The notes beneath the pieces were generated by a model. That model was given only the letters and a program-made list of their open reading frames with translations, did no database searches and had not been told where the DNA came from. Positions 10,340 through 25,900 of a stretch of 64,000 nt of DNA are shown here, piece by piece. Position numbers and translations under genes: made by a program. Source of the stretch: Amia ocellicauda (taxonomy: Eukaryota > Chordata > Actinopteri > Amiiformes > Amiidae); the NCBI RefSeq assembly GCF_036373705.1, contig NC_089869.1, forward strand, positions 7,109,676 to 7,173,675. The letters are read 5' to 3'. Every line of letters starts with the position of its first letter. The stretch's first letter is position 1.

Positions 10340-13300
10340 TGTCGCTTTTATTTTGTTTTGGTTAATCGGTTACTTTATTTGAAAAACACAAAACTGCATG
10401 ACAACTGTGCTTATTAACATTACAGGTGCTATGTAACAGGCAAAAATAATAAAATACATGACAAGGAATGGCACAAATCACGACACTCTTGGACAAGTTA
10501 TTAGAAATTTCAGTTTTAAAACAAAAACATACTATAGTTGGGTTATTCAGACTTTTTTAAATAATTTTTTGCAGAGGTTATGTTACAGTGGTAATGTGTC
10601 TACAAACATGCATTATAGAAAAATGTAAATATTGTTGGGATCTGCAAAGGCATTCTGCTAATTTACCAGAGGAGCTTTACTCTTTGTAAGCAAGTGCTAT
10701 TGTGCATCCTGAAACAATTTTTGCAATGAGCTGAATGCAGCCAGATTGCTTGTCTGAACCTCCGAGGTCCATAAAGCGCAATGTACCATTTTGAAAACCA
10801 GTGTCAAACGTGTTGAAGAAATGGCTGCAGTGCCACTAGTTAAGTGTACAGACTTTTTAGGCCTAAGCCCGAAAGCCCTTTCCATTGGTTGTAGAGGGCA
10901 GGGTTATGGACACAGTCACTATGGAAATATTCAATATTAACATGTTATAAAATTAAAAATTGAAAAAACAAAACCAAAACAGTATGTTAAAGTAATAAGA
11001 ACCCCCCAGACAATATCTGCTCTCTGAGTTTATTGCTTACTGCACTGGTTTCCCCATTTGATATACCAGACTGAGGAAGAAAGAGGACCAAGGCAGCCTT
11101 TTCACTGCGAGTGCAGTCTGACAAGCGAGGTCCAACCACAGGTTTAAACCACGGTAAATGTGAACCTTTTTATATTGTATCAGTGACATATACCATAGCA
11201 CCAACTGTCCCCCCCCACCCCAAGTGTGGCAGCCCTACAGGCTCCAAGGCAATCTCTCTGGCAATCAGTCAGATCTTCAATTTAATTTTTCAACTTCACG
11301 CGCTTGTTTTTCATTCATCAGCAGGGTGAGTCTGTAATACATATTCCACAGTTACAGCACACAAACCCACACGCACAAGACACAAACAAACCAAAAAAAG
11401 GGGACGGAGGATTGATCCAAATTCTGTTTGACTAATCTTTCTGAAGGATTCAATATTGGATTCCAATTCAGTTCATTTATTGAAATTAATGCATTTAGAT
11501 TATATTTTTCATTCTTCATTGGGTGATTTAACATCAGTGAAACCGGAAAATACATTTGCTTTTTGAATCTTTTCTATTCCATAATTATTCAATAATTTAC
11601 CTGGGTGACAAGTTCATGTATATATGTCCTGGTGTATCAGACAGAAACCCCATTCTGAATTGAAAGTAATTTCCCATGTGTTACCTAATACTGAAGGCTT
11701 GTGGTCTTGTGTGCACAAAATTGCATCTGATCTCTCAAAATATTGTAAACAAATTACAATCTGAAAACAGGCAAATAAAACAAAAAAATACGAAATATGA
11801 CTCACAAAGACCTGCCTATTTAAAATCAGCAAAACCGAGAGCCCAGAAGGGTGCATTATAACAAAATCTGACCACAACATGCACACTGCAGCAGATTTAT
11901 ACACCACAGTACCTGGTAGCTTGGCCTTTTGCATCACACATGACTTGATACAGACATTCAGTACAAAATCTGGTATTTATACCACAGGTGTGTGAAAACT
12001 GGATTAATCCTGTATGCCAGGGGGACACATTTTATTGGGACTGGGCTTAGTACATTTGGAAGATTTGTACAGTATTAATGTGTTCTTTGTTGGTAGCCAC
12101 AGGTTTAACTACCTGAAAATGAAACATTGTAGAGACTTTTCACACAGCTTCCCTGGAACTTTTCAACCACATACTGAAACTGGAAGCAAATTCAAGCTTG
12201 GCGCAAAAGTCCAACAGAAAGCTCTTTAGACACAAAATGCGTGAAGACTAGCCAAACCACGCAACATAACAAATTAAACGAAGATTTCATTTCATTTAGA
12301 TTCATTATCAGTGTATAAACAGGTGTCTCACTATTTCTTATATGGCTTTAGGATAAAACGGCTCAAAAATGCATTTAATTTTGTTTTGTTTTCCCCTTTT
12401 CAGCTTAAATTAAAAATAAATCTGCAAGGCATGTAGGTTATATCACAGTGGCTTGAGTAGCTGTTCAAAAGCGCACAGGCTCTAGCTCTGTCATTCTATT
12501 AGGATTGTACCTGTAACAGGTCAGCTTGTGAGCAGCATTCCTGCAAGCAGACGGTGATTCATAAGCATTCACGTAGAGCAGAAATGTATTTACAATAGCA
12601 ACGACTATAATAACGGACAGTGATATTATAGATCTAGGACCATGAATACCTCACTCAGTTTAGAACAAGGTTATGCCCTGGCAGCTTCACATTATTGTAG
12701 CTAATCACAGATTCTATCATTTAAAAGTACTGGCGTATTCACCCCCCCATATTAATATTGTATACAGTCCTGTATACAGTTTGTTGGAAATCACATGTGA
12801 ACTGACAATGAGGATAAGAAGTCTGGTTCACCTGCTCCAAGCCATTGAGCATTTATAAAAGACTTGGTTAAATCCTTTCCTGTTAATCTGCTACTTTCAC
12901 GAAGTAAAAATGTTACTTGTAACAGTAGTAATGGAAGGTAAAATTCTCCCTTCACGGTCTGCTATTCTGTAGCAAACACAGATGACTTGCATATATTTTA
13001 TTGCCAAAAAAAAAAAACCTCCAAAGATTACACCTATACACAGGACTAAGTGGATACATGCTACACCCCAAATTATCTCAGGGATACTGAAACCAAACAG
13101 TCAGTTGATGCGTTTCGTTTTAATTAAAATCATTTTGAAATTTCAACAGCACATATTACGAATCTATATGGCATTAACAAACTACTAGTTTCAGCTCAAG
13201 AGTTAATTGAAGTGTAAACCCTGGGAGAATTCCCTAGCTAGTTAAAAAGATATCCGTCCAGACAAGCCAATCAGATTCCCTTCCAGTTACAAACGGTGAT

Positions 13301-13965
13301 GTCACATTGAAATCCGAGAATTCTACTGGAGCTGAACGTTTACCAATCCAACTTCCCAAAAGTCCCCAACTCCTGAATAATCGGACATGATTAACCAGTA
13401 CTGATGCCAAATGCACTTGCTTGCTTTTACATTTACTACCATTTCTAAAATGGTACAAAAACAGCTTGTATTAGAATAATAATTTGAGGGAACCTTTATT
13501 TCCTACCACATGCTATGTAGGATTCTAGAATTAATGCCCTTATTTATTACTGTAGTGTATATTCAGCATTTTATACTGAAGGCAACTTGTACATTTTAGC
13601 TCTGTGGATATTAATATTAATCTCGAGCAAGAGACGGGTTAAGTAACAAAACCTTATTCTGAGAGTTAAAAGAAAAGAATGCAAGGGCTTTCACTGGCAA
13701 ACATTCAAAATACAGTAACAGGCTCTATTGATGCATCAGTGTTAATGTGATTAACATGTATACTAGCTGCACATTAAATTTGGGAGACATTTCATAAAAA
13801 AAAAAAGGAAAAAAAAAAAAAAAAAGGTGAAAGTCTCTTATTCATTAGTACTTTATGAAGGCACTTCCAGGTAAAGCTTTGCCATAGAGTAGCACCTTTT
13901 TACTAGCCAGTAAAAGCCCTTTTGCGCACTGACTGCGTCCCCCTTGGTGAAGTTGAAAATGCAGC
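10340..13965 (-). other. GPAM: Probable long GPAM 3' UTR
   Basis: Downstream of the GPAM stop (13966-13968) there is no convincing exon on either strand for about 3.6 kb. The sequence is AT-rich with an A/T homopolymer run at 13795-13826. On the minus strand AATAAA-type signals occur near 13541-13548 and again as a pair near 10340 and 10374. Human GPAM has a 3' UTR of similar length, so the distal pair is a plausible poly(A) site. This is inference from signals and length only. Confidence 0.4.
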
Positions 13966-16900
13966 TTAGAGCAAACTGAAACCAAGGATGTACTGAAGCA
14001 GCTTGTTTCGGTTTGCTTGAGGTAGAAAAGTAGTGCTCAGCTCCAGCGTTGTCACACCGCCTTCACGTTTTTCTTTGAAGACCTGTGAGGAGAACAGAAA
14101 GTGCATTTAAGTTTGCCTTTACTTGGTATTGCACGATTGACTCATTCTTTTATACAAATCTATAGTTTTGTTTTAGTGTATAATATTAACCTCAATAATT
14201 TAAATAAGTCAACAGAAGAAAGAACATTATAACATGCAATGGACCATGGGCTCAATATCTAAGGCTAACTTTAAAACAATCTTTGGTTTTGAATTAGTTA
14301 AGTTTTGTTGCGTTTCTGTAGCCTTAAAATATCTTACCCCCAGTTCTTTAAATGTTTTAACTGTATTCTTCACAAGGTAGTGTGTTGCACTCTCTCCTAC
14401 AAGACAGAAAGGGTAAAGACAACATGTTAGGGGTGACAAGGATTCTGGGACTCTCTAGGTAAAAAAAATAATACATACGCACACAATCACAGAATCACTT
14501 TTCTAAAAAGCTTCCCTTGTAAAGAGACGCACTTATTTCGGAGTGTCAATACTTCGCTAAAAAGCCCAAGGTACGGCAATTTTGGGTCAATGCTGGTAAT
14601 ATAAAATTGATTTATGTAAAATACAGTCATAGCCAGAAGAAAGTTCGTGCAGTCATTTATTCTAATATGCCAATGTTTTCATCAATACTAAATATTTGTA
14701 TTTAACTGTGTGAATGAATGGTTGATTATGGAAGAATTAATAAAACAATAATGATGATCTATCTGTATGGGTGTTTTGTCACGTTTCTCATTAGAAGCTG
14801 AGGGACTAAATCACGGCTGATTACGTTAGAAGACTGCAGTGTCTTCAGCTTTTTGTTCCACCACTTATGTACCTCATTCCCATAACTGGTTTAATTCGAC
14901 TAAATTAACATAATCATCACAGTTCATACACAAACACACACACACACATATATGCATGTTTAAAGTCACCAAACTCACCAAATGCAGCCACTTTTTTCTC
15001 CGTTCTGGTCAGAAGGTATCTGAACAGCTGGTGCGTGTATTCGCTCTCTGTGATGGGGCTCTTCAAACTATGCACAAAGATGGCGGCGGCGCTGTAGGCC
15101 TCGAGGACGGGGGCCAGGATCCTCTGCAGGAAGGTGAAGAACTCCTGGTGCTCTGGGGACAGGCTCACCTGAAGAGACCCCAAAGCCTGCCGTTAAAGTG
15201 CTGTGCGACGCAGTCCAAACACATCGTTCACCAGACTCCGTGGACAGGACTCATGACCTTGGGACTGGACACAGTGTCGGTACAAATACGAGCCACAGCC
15301 TAGCAGGGCTTTATTGAGGAATTGTTCAATCTCAGAGTTTAACCCCTCCTCGTATCCCATGGGTTCTCATACCACGTCTCTGCGCAGATCTTCCTTTCGT
15401 TTCCCTCTCATTCCTTCGTGTCTGTCTGCTGTCCCTTCCTGCATGCACTCTCATCATCTCAATCCTGACCTTTCCAAATCTGATCGGCCCTTCTTTCCCT
15501 CCATCGCCCTCTTTCACTTCACCTGGAATCTACCTCTCCTCCACTAAGAATCTGGGATTAGGACCCCTGCTAAGAAATAATGATAATAACTACGGCTGCG
15601 ATAACATTTAAACCAGAAGCGACAGTAAACGGTAAAAGACAGTGGTCTTTGTGCGATATCACTGCTCTTGTTACCCACCTTCAGATATCGGTCTCTTTGC
15701 TCCTCCCCAAAGTCGCTGTCCTCGTCCTCCTCATCGCTCCTCCAAGACAGGGGCTCGGGGAACTTCTTGGGCCAGGGCTCCTCAGTGGGGCTGAGTTCCT
15801 CCTGCTCCTCCTGTACATAGGAAATTAAGTATTTCACACCGAATACAGGAGCTGGCTAGTAGAAGGCTAAAGTTTAAACCCTCTACCCACTCTAGGGCTG
15901 TAACAGTATAAAATTATCGTCAATGCCAGTTTTGTTTTTGTTGAAATAAATCTGTACGTAATAACTAAACACTAAAACAGTTAGCGGTGTGAAACATTGG
16001 TGTATGTCAGGTTGTTCACAGCTGTAGCAGTTAACACCTTTACATAACCTCTGAACAAACCTCTCTCGAGACGCCAGTGTATCTAAAACATTGTGTTGCA
16101 AACAGTTCAAAATACGTGGGGATACTTCTTATTCAACATATTGAAAAACAAAACCTATATGGGTAAAGCTTTTTCTGTCGAAAGCTAATTGAGGTGTAAT
16201 TACGGTCATTCCATGAGCAAGTGCTTGCGAGAATAAAGCGTCATTGTAAGATTGGCATTTTTCCCCAATTCATCATATTTCTATCATTGCTATTTTAGTT
16301 TTGTTTTAGTATTTGCGTTATTATTGGGAATGCGCTTTGTATTAGGCTGCCATTGAAGAGTGGGTTTTAAAACGAACAGTGAAATATTGAATCTCTGATG
16401 CGATCATCGTCAAAGCCAGACAAAGTCGATGTGTTGGGATTTTTGGCAGGAACCTCCAACACAACATAACTGAATGCACACGTTTGTAACACTCATTTAC
16501 ACTTTTTTTTTTTTTTACCTATTTATTTGAATCTAAATAGTATTTCAAATGCTCATTTTAAAGATGGCAGTTTTGGCAGCAACTTAAAAAAGAAAAAATG
16601 TCCCCAGCAGAATTTCTCATTAATATGCATGATCTTACAGAACATCAACTCGCAAACAGAACACAGTGAACCATTTAGTTAAACTATTTGCAAACTCTTC
16701 GTTGTGTGTGTAGTCAGACACTGAATATTAAATGTACTTCAAAGGTTTCTATTACAGAGTTCAGCAGCTGATAGTCACACAAAAAACAATTGGAATCGGT
16801 TAGCACGTAATAAAAAACTGAGGAAATTCAATTATTCATACAGGTGACAAACAAATACTGAGTGATGCTTCCACAGACGTTTCACAAATGTAGCATAAAA

Positions 16901-19900
16901 TATGCAATTACAAGTAAATAGAAATGGGGCAAAACAGTCACAAATCCATTAACGTAGCACAGACCAGATGCTCAGTTTATTGGAATTTTAAATGTCTGGA
17001 AAAGGGACAGACCATGAAATTAAAATAAACAATCAAATAAATAGATAAATACATACATAAATATGAAGAGGGATAGTTTTACACCTATTTAGTATATGGA
17101 AGGTAAAGGAACATATTTGGAGGTGATCTTGCTTTTACAATAGTAATATATATTAATGATTGATCCTTATAGACAGCTTTGCCAGAAATAAAACACAAAT
17201 ATGCAAGCTTACCTCTGCGACTAGTAGCACACCATACTGGATTAACCTCCCCAAGGTGTCGTTAAAGACCTGGTAAACCATCTGGCAGGGCTGTTTACAA
17301 GAAACAGAGCAGAGCAATTAGTGTGTGCCATTATTATGAGAACGGCAACAATGTTTTGTTTAATTTGATACAAGTATCATATATTGTCAGGCAGCTGCAG
17401 TATGGTGTTTTAGAGGTGAGGTGGGATCACTGTCAAATCAGTTTGTCAGGTGCATGTTGGCCTGTGTTGTACATAGACTACAAAAGGGGAATTTTGCTTG
17501 AAAATTAGTATCCATATACACTAGGATTAAAAACATACGATTTGGGAATTCATATCTGAATAAGGGCACCTGCCAAGAAATAAATAAAGATTATTGTTGG
17601 GCCTGCGTCTTGACTTTGTGTTGCTGTTCTACTTCAGTCCAGCAGATGGTGCAGCAATGTCATCCTGGGGGTGGTGTAAAGGTTGATTTTACTTACTAAA
17701 GCAACAGCCACTTCATTTGACAAGAACTGGGAGAGACCGGCGGCTTTTCTGATCAATCTTTCCTGGCTGACCAGAGTCTTTGAGGTGCTCTCAACCAGAT
17801 CTGCAGTCTGTTCCCTCAGCATAGCCAGGACACTGCAAGCTGTGACAGGGAGAAAAAGTGCTGTGACTCCTTTAATCTACAACCCCCAATTAATAAATAA
17901 AACCACTTTCTGCTAATTAGCAATAGTATTATCCTTCTTATCCCCACAATTCACATAAAAGGACCACTGAGGCCCCAAGCTGGCAGCTCAACCAGCCGTC
18001 CCGAAGCTGGAGACATCTCGCGGGACTCTCACCTATGATGGCCTCCGTGATGAAAACATGGAAGAGGCCGTTGCTATAGAAGTTCAGTTCAAATAAGGCA
18101 GGGATGGTCGTGCGGGGGGAGATGCAGAACTCGGCGTTGCGGCCGGCGTTGGTCACGGTCACGCAGTTGCCCAGCAAGTGCAGGGCGTGCATGACCACGT
18201 CCTCCGAGTTGCCCGAGAAGCCCAGATCAAAGTCCCTCGACAGAATCTCCTCTTTCATGGAGAAGAAGTCTTCCACAAGCTTGGACAAGAAGACGCCCTG
18301 CAAAATCCAGGACAGACATGCATGGCCTGTTCGTACACTACTCCTCACAGTGGTTCTTGATACTGTGCTTAAACTGCTGCTTAAAATGTTGTTTTCTTGA
18401 AAAAGGAGAAGTGTTAATCTTTTTTTCATCTTTCTCACTTGACCAACAGCATGTGCCGAACCGATAACATCGCAGAAGGAAGTGATGCTTCTACACCACT
18501 GTTGTTGAGTAAGTTGTTTATAAACATTGAGTCTGCTTGCCCAGATGATGTTTGTCACTTGTTAAATTACAGAATCATTTATCATTCAATTAAACACATG
18601 ACATTTGTTTGGAGGTTATTTTGTGTAGAAGCTGCAGTTAGTTTAAAAGTAAATAACTACAAAACCTATTTCCAATTAAAAAAAAAAGAATGAACAAAAA
18701 CGAAAGGTTTAATTTAAAATGTTGCCTCTCTCATTACTGTAAGCCTTCTAAAAAGTGTCCAGAGCTTTGAACGTGATCCTGTCTTTGCACACCAAGATGA
18801 CAAAGGCTGTGATGAAGTACTTGGTTCAAATTAGAGATTTGTTTTTCCCTCTTATTTCTGTCAGTTCAACACAATATACTGGACATTGCATTTCTTCTAA
18901 ATCACATCTAACCTAAGCAAGCAGACTGTCAGCACACACTTTGTTATCAGCATATAGTCACCACTGATCATTAAAGCCTAAGAGAACCAAGTTACCCCAA
19001 GGTCAAAGTTCAACCTATGTCAACAGATTTGGGGGGGAATCACATCAGAGCCATAGCGGTCAGGGCTCTGGACTCAGAGCAGAGGGTTGTGGGTTCAGTC
19101 CCAGGTGGGGGACACTGCTGTTGTACCCTTGAGCAAGATACTGTACCTAGATTGCTCCAGTAAAAACTCAGCTGGATAAATGGGTAATTGGATGTAAAAA
19201 TGAAGTGATCTATTGGAACAATTGTAAGTCACCCTGGATAAGGCCGTCTTAAGAAATATAATATTATTAAGAGACAAGGGGGAGTTGGCTCCTGATCATC
19301 TGTCTAGTGGACATAAGATTGTGAAATACAAGACTTTGTTTAGATAAATATATCACTTACGTCTCTGTGTCTGTACAAGAGCAAGCAAGCGACTATGTGC
19401 GTAGACATCACAGCTGAAGATTTATTGGCAGCTGAAAAGACATGCAGAATGAGTAGCTTTTTTTTTATTATTCATTTACTTTTTTTTTTATAACTCAGGG
19501 TCAGGATGTTCATTTACAAACATATAGTACAGACTGTTGTACATTAGGACGAAATACAAAGTAGTCTGCGTCAAATTATCAGATGGCATTCTCAGTGCTG
19601 TGATAAGATTACCATTCAGCAGGGAGACAACTGAACTTAATCCAAATAACATGGACAATATATATCCGATTACCATTTAAATTACGCAATGCTGGTTTTC
19701 ACATCCTTAAACTCAGGTTAATACATATTAACTATGCAGATTATATGTAAAACCTGTAAGGCTGCCGAATTCATCAAAGTAAGATTTCTACATTTGAGGA
19801 CAAGTATGTACCGTTTCCGGCATGGAGAGTAGGAAAAAGCTACCAGATAGGAATTCCGTTTTAGTATAGTATACAAAACAATATCAATGGAAAAAGAGAA

Positions 19901-22900
19901 AGCAATTACTTTCACACGTCCTTCTAATGAAAACTACATAACTGCTTGTGTATGGTATAAACAAGGGTTCACATAGTTCTTACTGCAAGGATACCACAGG
20001 TGTAAGAACCTAAACGGTTGGCTCCCTTTTATTTATATTTTTTTAATTTAATATCATCTCCCACTAAAGTCAATACAAGCCCATCCTCTTCCTCATTACA
20101 GATTCCTTTTTCATAAACAATCAATAACAAAATAGGATGCCATGTTTTTAACCTGGCTTCCATGTTTCTGCAAAAGTAGACCTACAAGTATTTTAAGTCT
20201 ATTCCAAGTTACAACATTTGGAAAAAGGATGAAATAAATACATTCACTCACTGAAGAGCACATGCTTGGCCAAGTTGGCGATGACTTGCCGTCTCCACGG
20301 TTCATCTGTTAGGTCCCTGGAATTGAGGTGGACTTCCTCTTCTCCATTGAAAACAGGCTGGTCTGGCCTACACAAAAGCAATCCACCCAGGAATCAAGAG
20401 CAAGGCCTCACATCCTGATGCAAACTTCAAATAACTTCACTTTTCCTGAGGCAGGTTTGAAATTGACTGACGGGCTCATTTCAGGCAAGTGAAACACACA
20501 AAAATCCTTTTGCGATTCAACGAAGGCATTGTAAAGCTGCCGTGAAAGCTAAATCAATACACGTTTTGTTGATGTTGATTAAATTGCAGTGTCGCACACA
20601 CACACACACGTATCTGATCAATAGATCACCTGTGAACCTGACCAGCAAAAGTATGTTTTGCTTTAAGGCTGATTCGTTGCACTTTTTTAGGCACTGTTCA
20701 TAAATAGTAATGACTCAAACCATGATACAGAACTTGGTAGAAAGCAGTACCCTCAACCAAGTAAGCTACACAGCATCAATGGCCAGCAAAGATGCAACTA
20801 AAGCATAGAAGCACCTGCTACCTTTTGGTCACTTTCTACAGTTCGGAAAGCAAACAAAACAGTGCAGTGTTTAGTAAAGCCGTCTTGTTATCTGTGACCT
20901 TAAAATGAAATAATCCAAGTTAAGCCAAAAAAGCGAAAGACCTGTAGCGGACCACAAAACCTCTATAGTGCTTCAGAGCGCACACCTCTAACCAAGAACT
21001 GCAATAAAGATGCCTAGACGTACAAATATGAAATCTACAATTTGGAAGATCCACCTGTTCTGAAATCACATCTAAAGCTAGCCAAACTCCTGGTACATTC
21101 ACTGTCCGACAGTGTACATTAGGCCAGCGCAATTCAAAACTGTTAATTAACGTTTACATTTATTTAGCGCTGCACCTGTTCATGGTGTAGAGCTGTATTC
21201 TCTGATGACAATAGAAAACTCACTGTGCTGCAACGATGGCAGGAACCATGATCTGTTCCAGAGTGAGGGGGGCGGGAAGCTGCTTGTTTCTCTGAGTATC
21301 GAGGTACTCCTGAAATAAAGACGAAAGGTCTTTCAGGGCAAAGTCATCAGACATTCTTGGCAGAACACAGAGTACAAGAGTCTTTTATGTCAGTCTTTGT
21401 TAATGTCTTTTAAGCCAATTAGATTTTTTAGCTTAATTGCTATCAAGGTTAACTTAAAAAGGGTACAGCCCAAGCATCTATTTTTACATTTTAGCTTTGG
21501 AAGATGGTTATGGATTCCTTCTTCTGTAAAAGTATTAGAAAAACTTCCCTTTTGTATACATTTCCTTATTATAAACAACAGTCCTAAACTTACCAAAGAT
21601 TAAGATACCACACTGGTTTAATATCAAGAATGAAAAAAGCTCTCCAGCTCACTCTACGAATGTTTCCCCTTTGGTGCCATCTTATGTCACTTAAACACAA
21701 TGAAGTCATGTAGCTGCAGGATAGAGCCAGTGGTTCCATACATGTTTGGCTAAGATGCCGTGTTGGCCCAATGACCCCCCCCCAGTCTCACCTTCAGAGA
21801 GAAGGGCTGTGTGAAATCCACCCTGACACAGCCGTAGTTCTTCCGCAGCATCCTGAACACCCCACGGGCTACACCCCATAGACTCTCGTTCTTCTTGGGC
21901 TTTCCCTGTGATGGAAAAAACAAAGCTTGATCTCTGACTTTTGTGGGATCAATTCTGTCCATTCAGATTACACTTGGGCGAGACAAAACAAGGCTTGTTA
22001 TTTCCATCTTCCGATTTCATGACCTGCGAGATTAAAGAGATCATAGCTCAACTGTAATTGCTCAGCCAAGCAGAAGATTTTTTTTCTGTTTAATAACTGT
22101 TTTTGGTAAGAAACAGCTTTTAACAGACTGCAATTTTTTGCATCCAGGATCAAATTTGAAAACATTCAATGAATTCTTCAGACAAACTGCGTGACCTTTG
22201 GTAGGGCCTTAAAGCTCTTCCTTTGTTGACCTTATGGAGTGGGGCAAGGAGGGAAGCATGGGAAGTTTATCACTCTTCTTGAGATAAACAAGATCTTTAG
22301 CTTGATCCCGAGAGGATAAAGGCGGTGAAACAAACCAGGACGGTCAATGCTCCAGTTTCAAAACGTCTGGTTTAAATCAAGAAGAAAAGCAGTTTCACAT
22401 TCCTAAAAGTTTTCCTTAGCTTGTTACAGCACAGCAAAAGCTTTGCGACTGCAGAAGTGGTTGTGCTGGGACAAGTCAAAGCGTGCCTGCGTTTCCATTT
22501 CTCTGTTTAGCTTCGTAATGAGCAAATAAGTCAAGGAATGCATTTTAGAGAGTGTGGTTGCTCTTCAAACCACATGATGCACATTTTAACAGCCTGACCT
22601 GCTCATCAACTCTTGGTCTTACCAGCTGTTCACTGTTGTAATTCCCCTCAATAATGCGGTCGTAAGAGATGCCCACGGGCACAATGAGCACGTCTGGGAT
22701 GGAGCTGGAGCAGAGAGCGTCCACCACGATGGACAGCAGGCCGGCCCTGGCTGGGGAAGGTTTCCCACTGCGGGACCGGGTGCCTTCCAGGTAGATCTCC
22801 AGGAACTGCTGCTGTCTGAGCAGCTCCTCGGTGTACTGGAGAGAGACAGAAGACTTTCAGTGACCTTGATCGCTGTTCCGAGACCTGCTTCAATTGAGAA

Positions 22901-25900
22901 ACTGACCAAAAATAAATAAAATCAAAATATATAAACACGTGACGCTACACCCCAAATCAGCAAAAGTCGCAAATACAGTGAAAACAGGGAAAAGTAGTGA
23001 AAAGGGTCTATATATAAATAAATCAATTTTGAGTTTTCAGCGTTTACTTCTAGAACATCTTAACTTTCATTTTCAGGTGTAAATGTCAAATAAAATGTGT
23101 AAGTGCTATAAACTGCACATTTCTTGAAGTGAACTTAAATTATTTTACATGGATTATCTCATAAAAAGATGTAAAGTTCAGTCACTTAAACATAATAGTT
23201 GCGTCTCATGCCTTTGCTGAAAGCTGTGATGTTTAGTATCAAAACGAAGTTCAGGCTTTCCTCGTCACACATAGTATCATTTCAACAATCCTGCTCAAAC
23301 CAACCAATCAGGAGGCATTTAATCCAGGTATACGCCTTGTCAACAAACCAAGCATGTTGCCACCATGTGACCACATGAGCGTCTATGATTGGCTAGAGCT
23401 GAAATGGTCTCATCACGCATGCAGGCCTCCTTCAAATTCATATGCTTTTGCAACCTTTAAAAGCACAAACTTCAGTCCTTCAAGCAGTGTTTAAACTACT
23501 GCAGATACCACAGAGATGCCTTTGTGGTTTTAGAAATGGCGATGAAGGGGCCGAAGAAGGGGGGATTTGGCAGAACCCCTCACCTCCATCCCTTATGTAA
23601 TTTTCAAGTACTCAGGAGAGACATTTTTTAACCTTTCAAGTGCGCATAATTTGGTGGGATTTGAACTTTCAGCTACAAGCAGTGACTGTTCATCATTTGT
23701 TTCATATTCATTAAAAGATTGCCTCTTTTTTTTTTTTCAGCAAATAAATAAAACAATCAAACATATTGTAAAAGTATTGCGTCAACAATCATCCTATGGC
23801 CTAATGTAAGCCTCGGAAGGCACATCCTTGTTTGTTCAGCTGCACCAGCGCGGTTAATAAATGGATGCCACACAGCACGGTATAGTCTTTAATCTACTTT
23901 AGACACGCAGTAAGTGGCCCAATCTGAATGCATTCCTTGAATACTGTGGAACAATCACATCTTAACCTCAATAGTTCGCACTCCAGCTGAAATGTATAAT
24001 CCTACAAGCGCAGACGCTGAAGGGGGGGGGGAATTAAAAACACACTTTGCACGGTGACAGTGTAAAACAATTGCTCCATTGTTTGGTCTGTTAGGTTTGA
24101 AGTAAGGACAAGAAAAATTTAAAAATTTATTTATGGAAACATAGTAGTAGATCCCTCATGCGTGTCTAGTTTTTGGTTCTTTTTTTCAGCAGTGCCACCA
24201 AGGCTCTTGTTAAGAGCTGTCCCTAAATCAGACAGGGAAGATAAAGTATTAATGAGGGAAAGAAGACAGAAAACTCTTGACATGGCCTTGTATAAGCGGC
24301 ATCTTTTTACAGGTATATATCACTGAAGCCACAATAATTATTCTCCATTAATGGCAACCAATTAGATTTACTGCAGATTACATATCACCCGTGTGGAAAA
24401 TAATTAAAAACTCACTGCATGAAGAAGGGAACGGTACAGGACATCCTTCTTTCCACCGGGAGTCTCATCCAGCCTGCGTCTTATGAAGAAGCCTCCAAGT
24501 TTGCGTATCAACGTGCTGCAGAGACAGAATCGGTTTTCAAATGCATTCCTTTTAGTACATTTGTTTTCTTAAATGATTATGCTTTTACAGCCAACGGTGT
24601 AATTATTTCTCTAATACTCCCATGTAGCTGTAATCATTGCCAATTAGGAGATATCGAAAAACAGTACTGCATATCAATGGAGAACTTGCAGCAAAGCCAC
24701 TAACCTGAAGATAGGAATATTGAGGTTGTTTCCAGCCGCAATGTGCGGTGCTTTGATGTTGTGACAGAACAGGATGAAGGTCAGCAGCAGGTAGTCGATG
24801 TGGGACTTATGCACTGGCAGAAAGACTAAAGGAGCATTGTGCTGAAAGAGAGGAACACACTTCTGTTAGATCGGACACCAGTTCAAATACAAGCAACCCA
24901 TGACAATGACATGGATAAGGCACACAAGACTGACACAAAATACATCTAAACAAATGTATTTTTCAATTGCTATGCACCTGATCCCTAAAGCCATTCCACT
25001 GAAAATGAACGCCAACAGCAGCTTTTGGGATGTTGCAAAATAAGTCAAATGTAAAAAGCTAACTCATAGACTAAATCCATTTCCTTACGCATATTTACCA
25101 TATGTGCGAACTGTGGCAAAACCCCAATTTAAAATAGCCGGTAAACAAGCTTGTGTTACTGGCCAGTAATGACTGAAAGAATTCAGCATTACCTTGAGCC
25201 AGAGAACAGCAGGGTCTTTTGGCAGAACCACTTTGACCAGGTTACACCAACACAACCTTGATGCCTAGAAAGCACACTGGACTTTGGCGCTATCATTAAT
25301 TCAATAACCTAATGCAACCTTTCTGTGTGGAGCAATTGTGGAAATCTTCCAACTGCACTGGCATTAACAAAACATACGAAAACAAACATGCACGACACAC
25401 CATGCAGAATCACCATGTCTGCTTTGTCCTCAAGATCTTTAAGTTCACAGATAAATCCATACAGGTCCATAAATAATTAAACTTATAATGAAACAGGCAA
25501 GGGACCAAGTTAAAGATTTAGAACACAATCTCTATATAATCTTTTTTTCTTTCTCAATAAGTAAATATTGAGGAAACAAAATGTATAGATTTTATGGTGT
25601 AATCCTATGCAAATATTATTGCAAGAATGCCATTTAGTGTTCAGTAAGTCAGTATTTGGCATTCTGGAGTTTTCCTCACCTCTGTTGCAGCCTTTTTCAC
25701 CATCTCAAGCTGTCCTTTGTGAATCTGGATACTCCAGAAGAAGCCATTGAACAATTTAAGAAGCACCCAGCCTGTCATTCTGTTAACCAATAACACAACA
25801 AAATTTAATTATTAATTGCTTCATACACAATATTTTACATTGTCATAGACTAGTCTTAAACAGTTAAAGTCCTGTTTAATTCAGAAGTCTAAGCATAATT

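Noticed and set aside
13795-13826. A-rich run as the poly(A) tail of a processed pseudogene
   Set aside because: It is just downstream of the GPAM stop within the presumed 3' UTR, and there is no intronless gene copy beside it.
19037-19110. tRNA gene
   Set aside because: The A and B boxes belong to a SINE head. The cloverleaf is decayed and the sequence continues into a SINE body and tail.
22619-22938. Two 96-residue minus-strand frames over the GPAM block III exon
   Set aside because: They read the exon out of frame. The phase that joins neighbouring exons gives the conserved acyltransferase sequence instead.
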